Origin: Sambucus nigra
Taxonomy: Eukaryota > Streptophyta > Magnoliopsida > Dipsacales > Adoxaceae
Assembly (NCBI GenBank): GCA_949130495.1
Contig: OX422216.1
Coordinates: 97,285,967 to 97,349,966 of the forward strand
Reading direction: 5' to 3'
Length of the DNA stretch: 64,000 nucleotides
The notes beneath the pieces are model-generated. The model was given only the letters and a program-made list of their open reading frames with translations, did not search any database and was not told where the DNA came from. How positions within the stretch are numbered: the stretch's first letter is position 1; every line of letters starts with the position of its first letter. Positions 21,190 to 31,689 of this stretch are shown here, one piece after another. Both the position numbers and the translations under genes were made by a program.

Positions 21190-21912
21190 CGGTTACTTCC
21201 CTTGCCATTAACTCCTACGATCGAGAAAGAGATCTACCTATACCAAGCCATCTCACAGCACATGACCAACGCAACATTGGTGCGATTGCAAGATGGAGAA
21301 CAAAGGTTGGTGTACTATGTCAACCATAATCTCCTTGAGACAGAAACTAGATCTATACTTATTGAGAAGATGGTCCTAGCAATAGTCATCCCCACGACCT
21401 ACCCGTTAAAGGAGTCTCTCAAGAAGGCAAATCTCTATAATAGAATGATAAAGTGGTCCTTGGAACTAGCACAGTTCGACACCAAGTATGAGCCAAAAAC
21501 TACCAACAAAGGTGAGGTTCTGGCCGACTTCATCACTGAATTATCTACATACCCACCTAGAAAAGAGGATGATACAAATCCAATCATGGAGTCACTATTC
21601 ATTATTGAAAGTGATCAAAAATGGAAATTTTTCGTTGATGGGGATTCCAATGAATATAGAACCGAAGTTGGAATTATCTTTGTCATGCCACAACGTTGCC
21701 TCATGATGGTTGAACACGAAGCCATTATCCACGATCTCCAAAGGGTAACCAGTCTAAGAGATCGTCATATAGTTGTATATTGTGACTCTCGCTTGATCGC
21801 GAGTCATCTTAGTGGTGAATATAAATCTACAGATCCCAAGATACTCACTTACAGGGAAAAAGTAAAGAATTTTCTCCAACACTCCGGTCGTCCTCAGTGG
21901 AAAAGCTACTAA
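21190..21912 (+). pseudogene. Ty3/gypsy pol: RT thumb and RNase H (Tat-like element I)
   Basis: This frame is open for about 240 codons. It begins in the RT connection (TNATLVRLQDGEQRLVYYVN, LLETETRSILIEKMVLAI), passes RMIKWSLELAQFDTKYEPK and VLADFITEL, and enters an RNase H domain. RNase H residues seen are the first Asp in KFFVDGDSN, a Glu/His region EHEAIIHDLQ and the Asp in YCDSRLIASHLSGEY. The domain removes the RNA strand during reverse transcription. The phrases are close to plant Tat/Retand-type gypsy elements. Catalytic RT motifs, protease and gag are absent upstream because the element is truncated at about 21150. Integrase follows at 22170. Confidence 0.85.
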
Positions 21913-22169
21913 GGAATGATAATAGTTACGTATATGCACTGGATACTTTGACATCCTCCATTAACACCGATCTAAAGAGGATAATTGAACTTGAGTAAAT
22001 AGATCGACCCAGTATCAATGAGCCAGAGCTGGTGTTGTATGTAATGTAAACTCAGTTAGCACCATCATGGATGGATCCGATCGTCATCTTTTAAATAATG
22101 ACAAACTACCGTTGGACACTTAAGAGGCTCACAAGCTGAAGATCCAGTCGACAAGGTTTTGGATTAACT

Positions 22170-23276
22170 CTGAGGGAAAACTTGACCGGTGATCATTCAC
22201 TGGTCCTCTACTCAAGTGTGTCCATCCAGACCAAATGGAAGGAATCATGCATGAAGGCAATTATGGAGCTCACGCAGGAGGTAAATCTCTATCTTATAAG
22301 GCGATCTCTCAGGGATATTGGGGGTCTTTCATGCAAAAGGACACCATGTAATTTTTCCCAAAAGTGCGCCAAATGCCAACATTTCTCCCCAATTATCTAG
22401 CAACCAACCGGAGATCTGAACTTCCTCAGAGATTTTAGCCCTTTGATTAATGGGGCATGTATATCGTGGAGCCTCTACATGTAGCACCTAACAACCGAAA
22501 GTACCTAATTATCGCCACTAACTACTTCACAAAGTGGGTGCAAGCCATATTAAAGAAGAAAATTCCAAGCGATTCATGTGGCAAAATATCGTGACAAAAT
22601 TTGGGATCCCAAGAGGTCACCGACAATGGAACACAGTTTGACAGTGACATATTTTGGGACTTTTGTGCAGAGCATGGGATCAGAATCCACTAAGTATCAA
22701 TCATGTTCCCGTAGTGTAATGTCCAAGTTGAGATAACCAATAAAACCCAATTGTTAGGAATCAAGCACCGACTGGAAAATGCAAAAGGAAGATAGGTAGA
22801 CGAACTCCCTTCCATTTTTAGGCCTATAGGACAATGTTACGAAGTCCGACCAAGGAAACCTCCTACTCTGTTCTTATGGAATGGAGGAGTTCATTCCTCT
22901 AGAGATATTACTCCTAATTCTCAGATTCGGGATTTTTAAAGATGGTCGAAATGATGAGCGATTGGCTCAAGAGTTGGATTTAACTGAAGAACGAAGAGAT
23001 CAATCCATCATACACTTGGCATATTACCAACAATAACTGGTAAAATAACATAACAATAAGGTCAAGGTGAAGGATTTCCATGTCGATGATTTGGTTCTAA
23101 AAAAAGTATTGCTTTCAGCGACAAAGTCTTCAGATGGAAAGCTGGCCCAAACTGGCAAGGCCCCTACAAAACAAATTCAAAGGTTGGTGAAGGGTCCTAT
23201 CACCTATAAGAGTTGGATGGAACATTAGTCACCACATTGTGGAATGTCATGAACCTCAGGAAGTTTTATCATTTGA
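22170..23276 (+). pseudogene. Ty3/gypsy integrase (Tat-like element I)
   Basis: Integrase is readable across shifting frames. The stretch GNYGAHAGGKSLSYKAISQG corresponds to the histidine half of the zinc finger. PLHVAPNNRKYLIIATNYFT and KWVQAILKKK are the start of the catalytic core, VTDNGTQFDSDIFWDFCAEH carries the second catalytic Asp region, and ENAKGR the downstream helix. The C-terminal part GPYK, GSYHL, ELDGTLVTTLWNVMNLRKFY matches the end of Tat-type integrases. Many frameshifts and stops make it inactive. It is followed directly by tandem repeats rather than an LTR, as known for the Tat lineage. Confidence 0.8.
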
Positions 23277-23376
23277 TAAGAAACATAAGTATTTTTCCAT
23301 TTATATTTCAACAAGACGATTTATTATTAATGAAAGAGCTTCTTTAGCATATTGTATTTTAGTACTAAGATTATTT
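23277..23376. other. AT-rich spacer after pol
   Basis: About 100 bp of AT-rich non-coding sequence between the end of integrase and the tandem array. No motif was recognised. Confidence 0.5.
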
Positions 23377-24110
23377 AAACCCACCTGAAAATGGTGGTAC
23401 AACCCAAGTGCATATATTCGGCTTAGAATAGGCATAAAACCCACCTAAGAATTGGGTGGTATAACTTAGAAATAAGTTGGTCGCCTACATTTAGGATAAA
23501 AACCCACTCAAGCAACGGTAACCCACCTAAAAATGGTGGTATAACCCAAGTAAGAGTAGTCGACCTAGAATAGGCATACCACCCCCCCAAGAATTGGGTG
23601 GTACAAATTAGAAATAAGTTGGTCGTCTATGTTTGGCATCAAACCCAGTCAAGTAGTGGTACGACATAGGGCAAGACGGTCACTTGAGAATTTGGCAATA
23701 AACCCACCTGAAAACGGTGATACAACCCAAATGCGATTGGTCGGACTAGAATAGGCATAAAACCGACCAAAGAATTGGGTGGTACAACTTAGAAATAAGT
23801 TGGTCGCCTATGTTTGGCATCAAACCCACTAAAGTTGTGGTACGACTTATAATAAGTCATTCGCCTATGTTTGGCACCAAATCCATTGAAGCAGTGGTAC
23901 GACTTAGAATAAGCCGGTCACCTACGTTTGGCATCAAACCCACTCAAGCAGTGGTACGAGTTAGGATAAGTCGGTCGCCTGTGTTTGGCATCAAACCCAC
24001 CCAAGAATTGGGTGGTAAGACTTAAAACAAGTTGACCTCTTACGTTTAACACTAAGCCCACTTGAAAATTATGGTACAACCCGAAAGGACTGGTCGACCA
24101 CTAAGTGGCA
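23377..24110. repeat. Tandem array, about 60-bp unit, about 12 copies
   Basis: Units start with a version of AAACCCACCTGAAAATGGTGG and close with GGTCGCCTATGTTTGGCAT. They recur at close to 60-bp spacing (for example near 23640, 23700, 23760, 23820, 23880, 23940, 24000), with one short unit near 23500. Two subtypes alternate: one with AAGAATTGGGTGGTA and one with CAAGCAGTGGTA. The array sits between the integrase end and the remaining 3' part of a Tat-like element. Comparable arrays in this position are known for Tat/Ogre-type elements. Confidence 0.85.
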
Positions 24111-24220
24111 TAGTTCTGCCCATAAAGGAGAATTTTCAGAATTAGACGGACAATTTAACTTGTGGTATATTGATTAATATGATCGATCAATTAATGTAGC
24201 ATATTTTTACATCGGCATCG
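24111..24220. other. Gypsy 3' region up to the CACTA insertion
   Basis: About 110 bp of non-coding sequence that ends at TCG just before CACTACACC. It probably continues at about 35851 on the other side of the CACTA transposon. Confidence 0.4.
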
Positions 24221-24249
24221 CACTACACCAAATTAGGCAAATTGCCACA

Positions 24250-24690
24250 GTCAATTGGTCACGACCCAGAGGCGTGACTAGGCGGTCATGATCCAAAACC
24301 GTGACCTCTTTCAAAATACCATGACCATTGACGTGACCAAGTTAAAGGGTGATCGTAATTTGCAAATGGTCAGGATTTGGAGCCGTGACTAGAGGGGTCA
24401 CGGTCCAAAATTGTGACCCGACCATAACCTATTTAGGATCTAAACTTCTCGCCAATATGGTAACCATGGTTGTCACAATCCAAAATCATGACCCACCCGT
24501 GAACAATATTAGTGAACTATGGATATAGTTCAGAAACGTGACCGCCAACCCTAGTTAAAAATGGTCACGTTAAGTTATCATGGTCTAAAACTATGACCAT
24601 TTCTCGAGCTTTAATTAGTCACAGTGGTGGTCACGATTGAGAACAGGGACCAAGTTTAAGTTATTGATTGGTTACATGAGGAGTCATGAT
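24250..24690. repeat. CACTA left subterminal repeats
   Basis: Many direct and inverted copies of a short motif near GTCACGGTCC...CGTGACC fill this stretch. In CACTA elements such clusters bind the TNPA-type protein and bring the ends together. The same motif on the right side supports the element limits. Confidence 0.75.
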
Positions 24691-24789
24691 TAAAAATTGT
24701 AACCAAGTTTTGGATTAAATTCGAGAAGTTAGGGAAGTGTTCATTATACCAAAACAATTCATTTCTCTCTCTCTTAAATAAATGATTTT

Positions 24790-24950
24790 GGGCTTAAATG
24801 TTCAACGATCACTCTCTCCCTCTCTCTCCACCCCCCCCCCCCCCCCACGTATACATATCAGTGTGTGTGTTCCAATGCATGTGTGTATGCATTTTAGTTT
24901 GGGTGTGTTTATTTGAATGTGTGTTTACACACACACACACACACAGTGGA
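24790..24950. repeat. Microsatellite cluster
   Basis: (CT)n, then a run of about 18 C ending at 24846, then GT-rich sequence and (AC)n at about 24928-24946. Low-complexity DNA inside the CACTA element with no coding value. Confidence 0.8.
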
Positions 24951-24951
24951 A

Positions 24952-25375
24952 GAATTGAAATGCATGAAATTATTTGGAGCTCAAATTGAATCGAAGTTTG
25001 AAATGTTTAAAATGCATGAACTGTTTGAAATGCACGAAATTGTTTGGATCTCAAAATATTTTTAAAAATATTTCATCAAATATAATAAACTCAAATTGAG
25101 TCGAAGTTTGAAATCAACAAAAAATAATTTTTTAAAAAGCCTCAATTTAGTTAAAACCCTAAAGTGGCGGAATTGAAATGCATGAAATTGTTTGAAGCTC
25201 AAATTGAGTCGAAGTTTGAAATGAACGAATTGTTTAAAATGCACGAAATTATTTGGAGCTCAAAATTTAAAAAAAATATTTCATCAAATATAATAAATTC
25301 AAATTGAGTCGAAGTTTGAAATGCACAAAAATATTTTTTAAAATCACATTAGTTAAAAATATTATATATACAGGG
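24952..25375. repeat. Two-copy tandem repeat, about 210 bp
   Basis: Units start at about 24952 and 25169 with GGAATTGAAATGCATGAAAT. Each contains two smaller copies of CAAATTGAGTCGAAGTTTGA and a stretch with ATTTCATCAAATATAATAAA. The unit is AT-rich, non-coding and internal to the CACTA element. No function is evident. Confidence 0.75.
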
Positions 25376-25877
25376 TTAAACATCAAATTTTTAAATTTAC
25401 AAATCCTTATCAATGTACATAATAAATGTGTGTGTTTGTGTGTGTGTTTGTGTATGAATGTTTTATTATTCTAACATGCTTTATATTGTAATATGTACAT
25501 TTTATTTGTTCGAAATTGTATATGAAACCCCTGATGTAGAATTAACATATTAAGGTTTTAGACTTGTTCTTGGATTTATGATGATTGGAATATATATTGA
25601 GTAATTGAGGTATAGTTAAAAGCTTAATTAAAATATGAGAAAGTTCATGTTAAGTATAGTTAATTCTATAACTCCATGAGTATACCCTTGATACCAAATA
25701 CTTGATTGATGAAACTCTATGAAAATGTAAAATTATGGCCATGAGAAGATTTTATGTTTGAATACCCGTGATAATATGTTCGAGGGAATAAATCAAGTAG
25801 ACGATTTAGAAGTACGGGATAAACTTATGTTGGATTGTTTGGTTGATGGTTGTTGTGGCTTGTGTTGAATGATCATG
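25376..25877. other. AT-rich CACTA interior, nothing recognised
   Basis: AT-rich sequence with a short TG-rich microsatellite at about 25428-25458. No coding match was recognised in any frame. Confidence 0.5.
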
Positions 25878-25885
25878 GTTGGATA

Positions 25886-26456
25886 TAGGCCTATCAATGG
25901 GTCAGGTCTGGATCGGATCGGATCTAGGGAGATCCAAATCCATTTAGTAGGCACTTAATCAGAGGTCGGGTCTTAATAGGATCTACAATATTTGATCCAT
26001 ATCCGGATCTGTATTGAATCAGATCGGATCGGGTTCGGGTCTGTCCACATATATACATTTATTTTTTATTTTATCCCCTTTTTTTATTTTTTAATCTTAG
26101 ATTAAAATATTTTGTTATGTATTATAGTATATGATTGTAATAAATAAAACATATAATACTTATATTAATTATTTACATAAATATAAATTTTTATATATAA
26201 TACTTACATGTTATATTAATAAAGATAAATTTATAAATATATATAAATTTATAATGTATATATATACATCTATTTAAAAAATAATAATTTACTAGGCGGG
26301 TCGGGTCTTCGGGTTCCAGTTTTGTATAGGATTTAGACTCTACCTGTGTAATAAATGGGTTTTCGGGTCTCGGGTCCAAAAGATATGCTCAGACCCTATT
26401 ATAAGTTCTGGGTTCGGATCGGGTCCGGGCTTAGACCCTGCCCATTGACAAGCCTA
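25886..26456. mobile_element. hAT-type MITE with 8-bp target duplication
   Basis: 571 bp with terminal inverted repeats TAGGCCTATCAATGGG and (reverse complement of the right end) TAGGCTTGTCAATGGG. It is flanked by a perfect 8-bp duplication GTTGGATA at 25878-25885 and 26457-26464. An 8-bp duplication is characteristic of the hAT superfamily, and the ends match hAT-like MITEs. Subterminal parts are rich in GGATCGGATC and GGGTCGGGTC. No transposase is present, so it was moved in trans. Confidence 0.9.
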
Positions 26457-26639
26457 GTTGGATATCGATGACAGATACTTAAAATGCTCACTCTACTAAT
26501 TCTTCACAATAAACTTTTAACTAATTATTTGTCTTAACGACTAACCTATCTTAATGACTACACACGTATATACACATACACGCCCATACACACATACACA
26601 TGCACACAAACTCAAATGCACACATATGTACATTAAATG

Positions 26640-26693
26640 CCTTCCTCTTTCTTGTATATTCCTTTATTTTATGCTATACTTACTCACAAAAAA
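26640..26693 (+). mobile_element. Possible LINE 3' tip
   Basis: CTTGTATATTCCTTTATTTT, then ATGCTATACTTACTCACAAAAAA, resembles the last 40 bp and poly(A) of LINEs in this window (compare 9350-9388). Only the tip is present, so the call is weak. Confidence 0.3.
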
Positions 26694-26950
26694 GGTTATT
26701 TTGACTTCACCCACAAATATTAATGCCTAATTTGACTCAACCCCTCTTTTTCATAATCCTTTGATTTTGCCTCCAACATGGGGGGTTAAGTCTAATTTTA
26801 AATTATAAAGAGGAAGTAATGTCAAATAAATCTTAGGCTTAACCCCCTATTTTTATTCAATAATTTGAGATACCCCCTCGTGCAGGGGGTTATATAAAAG
26901 TGGGAGTTAAGTCAAATATCATATTAAAAATTGGGGGTTAAGTTAACCCC
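26694..26950. mobile_element. Short TIR element related to 34417-35599
   Basis: The left end GGTTATTTTGACTTCACCC and the reverse complement of the right end GGGGTTAACTTAACCCCC form imperfect inverted repeats. The stretch resembles the termini of the larger element at 34417-35599 (TTTTTTGACTTAACTCCC). Internal GGGGGTTAAGTC-like phrases repeat in both directions. There is no coding sequence and no clear target duplication. Confidence 0.5.
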
Positions 26951-27044
26951 ACCCCCATCCCCCCAAAAATAATTGATGATGCTTGCGTAGTACAACACCG
27001 TAAAAACCACCAGCCTATGGATATGGATAATATGCAATAATGAC

Positions 27045-27900
27045 AAAGTCAATGAACAAGTTGGTGCTGAATTACCCGAAGATCAGGAATACATATGATT
27101 AAAAGTCGATGCGACTAGACCTTTGTATAAAAATTACGAAGAAGATGACTCAACATTGTTCGCATTGATCGGTTTGAATAATTTGAAGGGTTTGGGTTTG
27201 AATTAAAAATTTATTCATATATGCAAGTATGATTTCATATTGTACCGTAATGAACACAAACTGAATAATGAATGTCCTGTATGCAAAGAGCCAAGATATA
27301 TGGTTCGTGAGAGTCGAAAAGATGGTACGACAAAATTTTGCTAGTGCTCGCAAGTTCCATATAAAGTATTTAAGTATTTTCCCCTTGGGCCACAGTTAAA
27401 AGGATTTCTCACTATACGGTGGATAACAGAGGCCACGACATATCACGCTCAAACCGAGGTGGGTGGGAATCTCATGCATCATCCGACTGATTCACTCATA
27501 TGGCATCTTTTGAAAGCACGACACCCTGAATTTTAGAAAGAAGCATGCAATGTCTGTCTTGCACTATCAATGTAATTGGTTAGTTCTCATGGCGCCTTTA
27601 AGTCATATGGCATCTTTCGAAAGCACGACACCCCGAGATGGGTTTAACCCTTTCGGTAATTTAAGCACTAATCAGAGTAATTGGCCAGTTCTCATGGCGC
27701 CTTTAAGTTTCCCTCCAATATTGTCCATGATAAAAGAGTTCACATTATTGTCGTTATTGATGCCTGGGCCGCCAAAGTCCTCGACGACGATATTAATATT
27801 TTCTCAGCCCCGCTAATCGACTAACTTAAAGAGTTGTGGAATGAAGGTGTGGGGTCATTTGTTGCTCTCAAGGGTGAAGAGTTCACACTTAAAGCAATGG
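27045..27900 (+). pseudogene. CACTA transposase (TNPD / Transposase_21) N-terminal half
   Basis: Plus-strand frames show the conserved path of plant CACTA transposases. The block ICKYDFILYRNEHKLNNECP with CPVCKEPRYMV holds the conserved cysteines. YKVFKYFPLGPQLKGFL, GGNLMHHPTDSLIWHLLKA, VSSHGAFKSYG and the DTPRWV region degrade the DGFNPFG stretch, and DAWAAKVLDDDINIFSAPLI with LKELWNEGVGSF follows. The protein binds and cuts transposon ends in the nucleus. Stops at about 27202 and 27343, a small internal repeat of the HGAFKS region and frameshifts make it inactive. The sequence is cut at 27900 by the LTR of an Athila-like element. The next transposase parts appear at 31690. Confidence 0.8.
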
Positions 27901-29439
27901 TGATTCATATAAAATATTGCATATTTCCGCCCTATATCTTTATGCATTCTAGCACTTTATGGTCCTTAATTCCTATATTTATGCTCATTAACCAGACAAC
28001 CTTGGATTTGGATATCTACATGCTTTGCAGGGGTTAATTGTGCTTTTGTAGGTATTAGAACGCTAGAAATGAGGATCCGTTGCATTTCAGAGAAGTTTTG
28101 TCATTGGACGCTACTTCAAGGGCATTTTAGTCAATTCAAATGTTATCGTCGGCTCATGGAAATTAAATGGATTCATATTTCATTGAGCAAGCTTCATGTG
28201 GCCACCAACGGTGCGCGATTCCGAGTCCGGATGATGAAGTTATGGCCGTTTCCATTTGCAACCTTTCCTCCCCTCTTTATGAACCAAATAGCTGCCAAGA
28301 ACAGAGTCCCAGTCGACCGCGGTTTGAGTCCCGATCGATCGTGGTTTTGGATTTTACCGTGGAAAGGAGACAGTGTGCTTCAAATTGAAGGCGCGGTCGA
28401 CCGTGCCCCTGCGACCGGTCGATCGTGATCACCAGATATTTGTTGATCTTTTCCTATTCTTTTCTTTTCTCTTTTCTTTTCTAATTTTATTCCACTTACT
28501 ATATAAATGTTTTTTGTTGTAAATATCAGATATATTAGATTTTAGGTTAGTGTAGCTTAGGGTTTGGGGGTTGAGAGCTATTTTCTTCTTTCTCTCTTGC
28601 TTTGACACCCATTAGGGTTTGTAATTGGTACTTTCATCTTCCCTCTCCATTAATATAATTTGTCTTTCCTTTATTCTTGCTTTGTTGTTAATTTACATGC
28701 TTTCATAATTAGGTTTACATGCTTTATTTCAGTGCTTTCTAGTGTAGTTTTATCGCATTTATTTACTGTGTTTATTTATCGCGTTTTTAATATGCTTTCT
28801 AGCTAAGTTAGTCTAGGTTGTGTCGGATTGAACTCATTTCGGGTTGACATGTTGCTTGGCTTTGGTGATGGAGTTTACGAGTCTATTTCAGGTGCGTTTT
28901 TATAGTTATTACGCCTAGGGGATTTGACGGGGCATATCATGTATGCTCCGTGCTTACGACCTTACGTGCGTAATTTTCGGGGTATTTGTTGACGCCAAAA
29001 TCTTATTAGGCTTTTATGCGAATTTAGGGGTATGATAACCCTTGATTTAATTAACTGTCAAAACGAGATGCATTCGTAATAACTCGTCGACCCATGTAAC
29101 CATTTTATACTAATTAACTCGGATGAGGGATATTTGACGAAACCTATAGATTTTACTCATTTTAGTAGTCTAGCTTTATTTTCCCACGCCTAGATTAATC
29201 ATTTCCCTTTTATGCATCTTTTCCTTTTTGTTCATATTTATCTTTTACACTTTTATTTAGGAATATTAAATCCTATAAATTCTAGCAAATCGTCTTTGTG
29301 GATTCGATACTCGGACTGGCCGCTATACTCCCTTAAAAGGGTGTAGTCATAGTTAAGGTTTTTGTATAGAGTTGGTGAGCCGAATATAACAAACGATCGG
29401 CATTGGTGACGCGACGCCGCGGCAAAATCCAGTCTATCA
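27901..29439 (+). repeat. 5' LTR of Athila-like copy C
   Basis: 1539 bp from TGATTCATAT to CAGTCTATCA, collinear with the LTRs at 54637-56128 and 59482-60963 in reverse. Shared landmarks are AACCAGACAACCT, CCACTTACTATATAAA, GATGCATTCGTAATAACTCG and CCTATAGATTTTACTC. Its GATC-rich hairpin region (about 28305-28430) is replaced by GTCGACC- and CGATCGTG-type palindromes. Confidence 0.85.
28500..28507 (+). promoter_or_regulatory. TATA box in LTR, copy C
   Basis: TATATAAA in the context CCACTTACTATATAAATG is kept at the same place in all three LTRs (reverse complement at 55536-55543 and, with one change, 60383-60390). This position in the LTR fits the RNA polymerase II promoter of the element. 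The transcription start was not located. Confidence 0.6.
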
Positions 29440-29460
29440 AATGGCATCGTTGCCGGGGAT
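29440..29460 (+). other. Primer binding site, tRNA-Asp type
   Basis: AATGGCATCGTTGCCGGGG directly follows the LTR end. It resembles the TGGCGCCGTTGCCGGGGA site, complementary to tRNA-Asp, used by Athila-group Ty3/gypsy elements. This is the main reason for calling the family Athila-like. Confidence 0.75.
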
Positions 29461-29634
29461 GAGTTTGTTTTAGAATTTATTTGATTTAGTATTTCGTAGT
29501 ATTTTCTTTCTATTTGTATTTTTTGCCTAATATTTTTTGTAGGACTTCTACATTTGAGCGCCAAGAAACGTTTGAATTTTCGACGCGCATCTACTTTGTG
29601 GAATTCGCCACTTCGAGCAATTTTTGGGGTAAGC

Positions 29635-30621
29635 ATGTCTTATTCCAATTCTTTCAGTAATCATTGTTATAATTCTCAAAATGCTCGTAATCCTATGACT
29701 TTCGATCAATACTTAGAGTCCCAAAAATTTACAAATTCAAAAATGACTTTGGGCGAGTATAACGAAAGTCAAAACTTGGGTTATTGGAATTTTGATGATG
29801 ATGATAATGATTTTAGGCCTCTAATTCCTGATAATAGGAATTTGGAAATGAATTGCAATAGTTTTCAAAATTCTTATAATAATGAGTTTAAGTTTAAGTC
29901 CGATGGTAATTTTCAAAGTTCGCATTGTCAAGAATCCGCGCCTCGGCCTATGACTTTTGGCGAGGGCTTGCGTATGCTTGAAAATGAGAAAATTGAAAAT
30001 CGTTATCGGGAAGAAAATTATTTGTGGGAACATGAATTGGATTTATTATTTGAATCCGACGATGATTTTTCTTCCGAGACTTTTGAAGTCGAGGAATGTT
30101 TTGAACCAAATGAGGACTTTGTGCCTATTTTGGAACAAATCATAGTTGACTTTGCCCATTGCGTGATAGATATTGAAAGTGAGGATGAAAACGATGTAAT
30201 ATCTATTTGCAATGAAATGATTTCTTCTTTGGCCCCCAAAGAAGAACATTTCATTGAAAATGATATTATTTCCTTCGAAACTCAATCTTCATGCGATGAT
30301 GATTCATCTCGTGAGTTTGAATTTCTTTTCTCCTCATTTTCATTTTCTTTTATCACACTGTCACAAGTACCCGATAAATCGGTTTCAAACTTTAATGTAT
30401 TAAACCTTTTCGTCAATGAGGAGTACTTTCTCGATTTGCCTTCCATGATCGCATCTTTGCCTTCGTGTGCGCACCCTCCCATTCTAATTTCAAAATATTT
30501 GGGAGGATATTCTTCTTTTCTTGGTCCCCACATATTTTTGTCATCCATTCAATCCAAATCCCCCATCGTCCCTCCAAAACTTTTAATTGGCGATGGTTCA
30601 TTTCTTTCGCCTTACACATAG
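29635..30621 (+). CDS. Unrecognised acidic protein of the Athila-like element (copy C)
   Basis: ATG at 29635 opens 328 codons; the frame is open upstream to 29554 without an earlier ATG. The protein starts MSYSNSFSNHCYNSQNARNP and has two related short motifs, PMTFDQYLESQ and PMTFGEGLRMLENEK. It has a strongly acidic middle (ESDDDFSSETFEVEECFEPN and DIESEDENDVISICNEM) and a hydrophobic, Pro/Ser-rich end (PSKSPIVPPKLL-like). I do not recognise a domain; there is no CCHC knuckle or protease motif. The complete copy at 58230-59285 encodes a close relative. A one-base insertion near 30618 relative to that copy creates the TAG stop and removes about 25 residues. A gag-like or captured origin is possible, but neither is shown. 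Confidence 0.6.
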   Translation: MSYSNSFSNHCYNSQNARNPMTFDQYLESQKFTNSKMTLGEYNESQNLGYWNFDDDDNDFRPLIPDNRNLEMNCNSFQNSYNNEFKFKSDGNFQSSHCQESAPRPMTFGEGLRMLENEKIENRYREENYLWEHELDLLFESDDDFSSETFEVEECFEPNEDFVPILEQIIVDFAHCVIDIESEDENDVISICNEMISSLAPKEEHFIENDIISFETQSSCDDDSSREFEFLFSSFSFSFITLSQVPDKSVSNFNVLNLFVNEEYFLDLPSMIASLPSCAHPPILISKYLGGYSSFLGPHIFLSSIQSKSPIVPPKLLIGDGSFLSPYT

Positions 30622-31689
30622 CCTTCCGTTGTTCAAACGGAATTCATATTTTTTGGAAGGCATGCCTGAGAGTGAGGGTACACCGGTTATCCTCCAAAGT
30701 CAATTCGTCTCATGGTGGACCCTCAACTATTTAGACTTCTAGTGTATAGTTAGTGTGAAGCCTAAATAGTAGGTTGTATATAGTTAACTTTTTATTCTTT
30801 CTTTCTAGTTAATTTTTCTTTCTTTTAATTTAGTCTAGTGTAATTAGTTAAATTTTTGTTATTTGTTTTTGCTATGCTCGGTACTAACTTGTTTTGTAGA
30901 TTCTTTGGACTTGTTCTTATGGGGATCGCTCCAATTTTGGATAATATCGCTCGTTTCCTCTCTTTAACTTGGTTCTTAATTCACATTGAGGACAATGTCA
31001 GGTTTTAAGTTAGGGGGTGTGGGATATTCTATCCATTTCTTTATTTAGTCCATGTTTTTTCTCACATGTTAGTTACTTAGTTTGCTTTTCTTAGAAAATT
31101 CAAAATTTTCAAAAAGATTTTCTTTCTTTTTTCTCCTTTGTTTGGCATTTTGCCCTTGTTTCTGATGATAAATCTCAATAATTGCCTGATCCAATAGACA
31201 ACTCAACGATGCATGTTCTCGATTTTAGAAGTTATTAGACTTTAGTCTCAATTATTGATATTATCAATAGCTTCATGAATTAAACTTTAATCCTATGAGC
31301 ACATGAACTTTTATTGTTTTATTGATTTGGTTTAAGATTTTTATAACTCGGTAATCTTTTGTTGCATTGTATATACTTACACCGAGTAAGTTTTGTACCG
31401 TTCGTCGTTTATGAGTGTATACACTATTCTTTCCTCTTTGAAAATGTTACAGTCGTTGGTAATCTCTCTATTCTTTCATTTGATCGCTCATTAATTGAGT
31501 TCATAGTTGAAATGTGTTACTTGAGCATGATTTTCGAAGTTTATTTTGACTCGAGAATTGCGTAAACTTTTTGAAATGATCATAGGCCATCTTTGTTATA
31601 TCACCCATATTATCCTTGACCTCACCTTATATGTTTACCCTCGTCAACCCCTTTGAACCTAAAGATGACCTATGATCATTTCAACGAAA
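30622..31689 (+). other. Non-coding 3' part of copy C and broken end
   Basis: Includes the phrase GAGGACAATGTCAGG followed by AAGTTAGGGGGTGTGGGA (about 30988-31023), which resembles the GAGGACAATG...GTGTGGGG sequence found downstream of genes in Athila-group elements. The rest is AT-rich with no coding match. The end carries a 24-bp inverted repeat with one mismatch (31571-31594 against 31661-31684). Confidence 0.6.

Larger units (their letters stand above)
27901..31662 (+). mobile_element. Athila-like non-autonomous LTR element, copy C, truncated
   Basis: It begins with the LTR start TGATTCATATAAAATATTGC inside the CACTA transposase. It has a 1.54-kb 5' LTR, a tRNA-Asp-type primer binding site, an intact acidic ORF and non-coding sequence collinear with the complete minus-strand copy at 54637-60963. 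Similarity stops at about 31662, at the position equal to 57295 in that copy, so the 3' part and 3' LTR are missing. Short inverted repeats (31571-31594 and 31661-31684) mark the broken end. No RT or integrase is encoded. Confidence 0.8.

Noticed and set aside
23377..24110. Regular 60-bp spacing that could suggest a CRISPR-like array
   Set aside because: The units repeat along their whole length with no unique spacers, and the setting is a plant retrotransposon.
24798..24989. Plus-strand ORF with Pro run and Cys/Val-rich segment
   Set aside because: It comes from the poly(C), GT and AC microsatellites.
28069..28428. 119-codon plus-strand ORF
   Set aside because: It lies inside the LTR of copy C and has no counterpart frame in the other LTRs.
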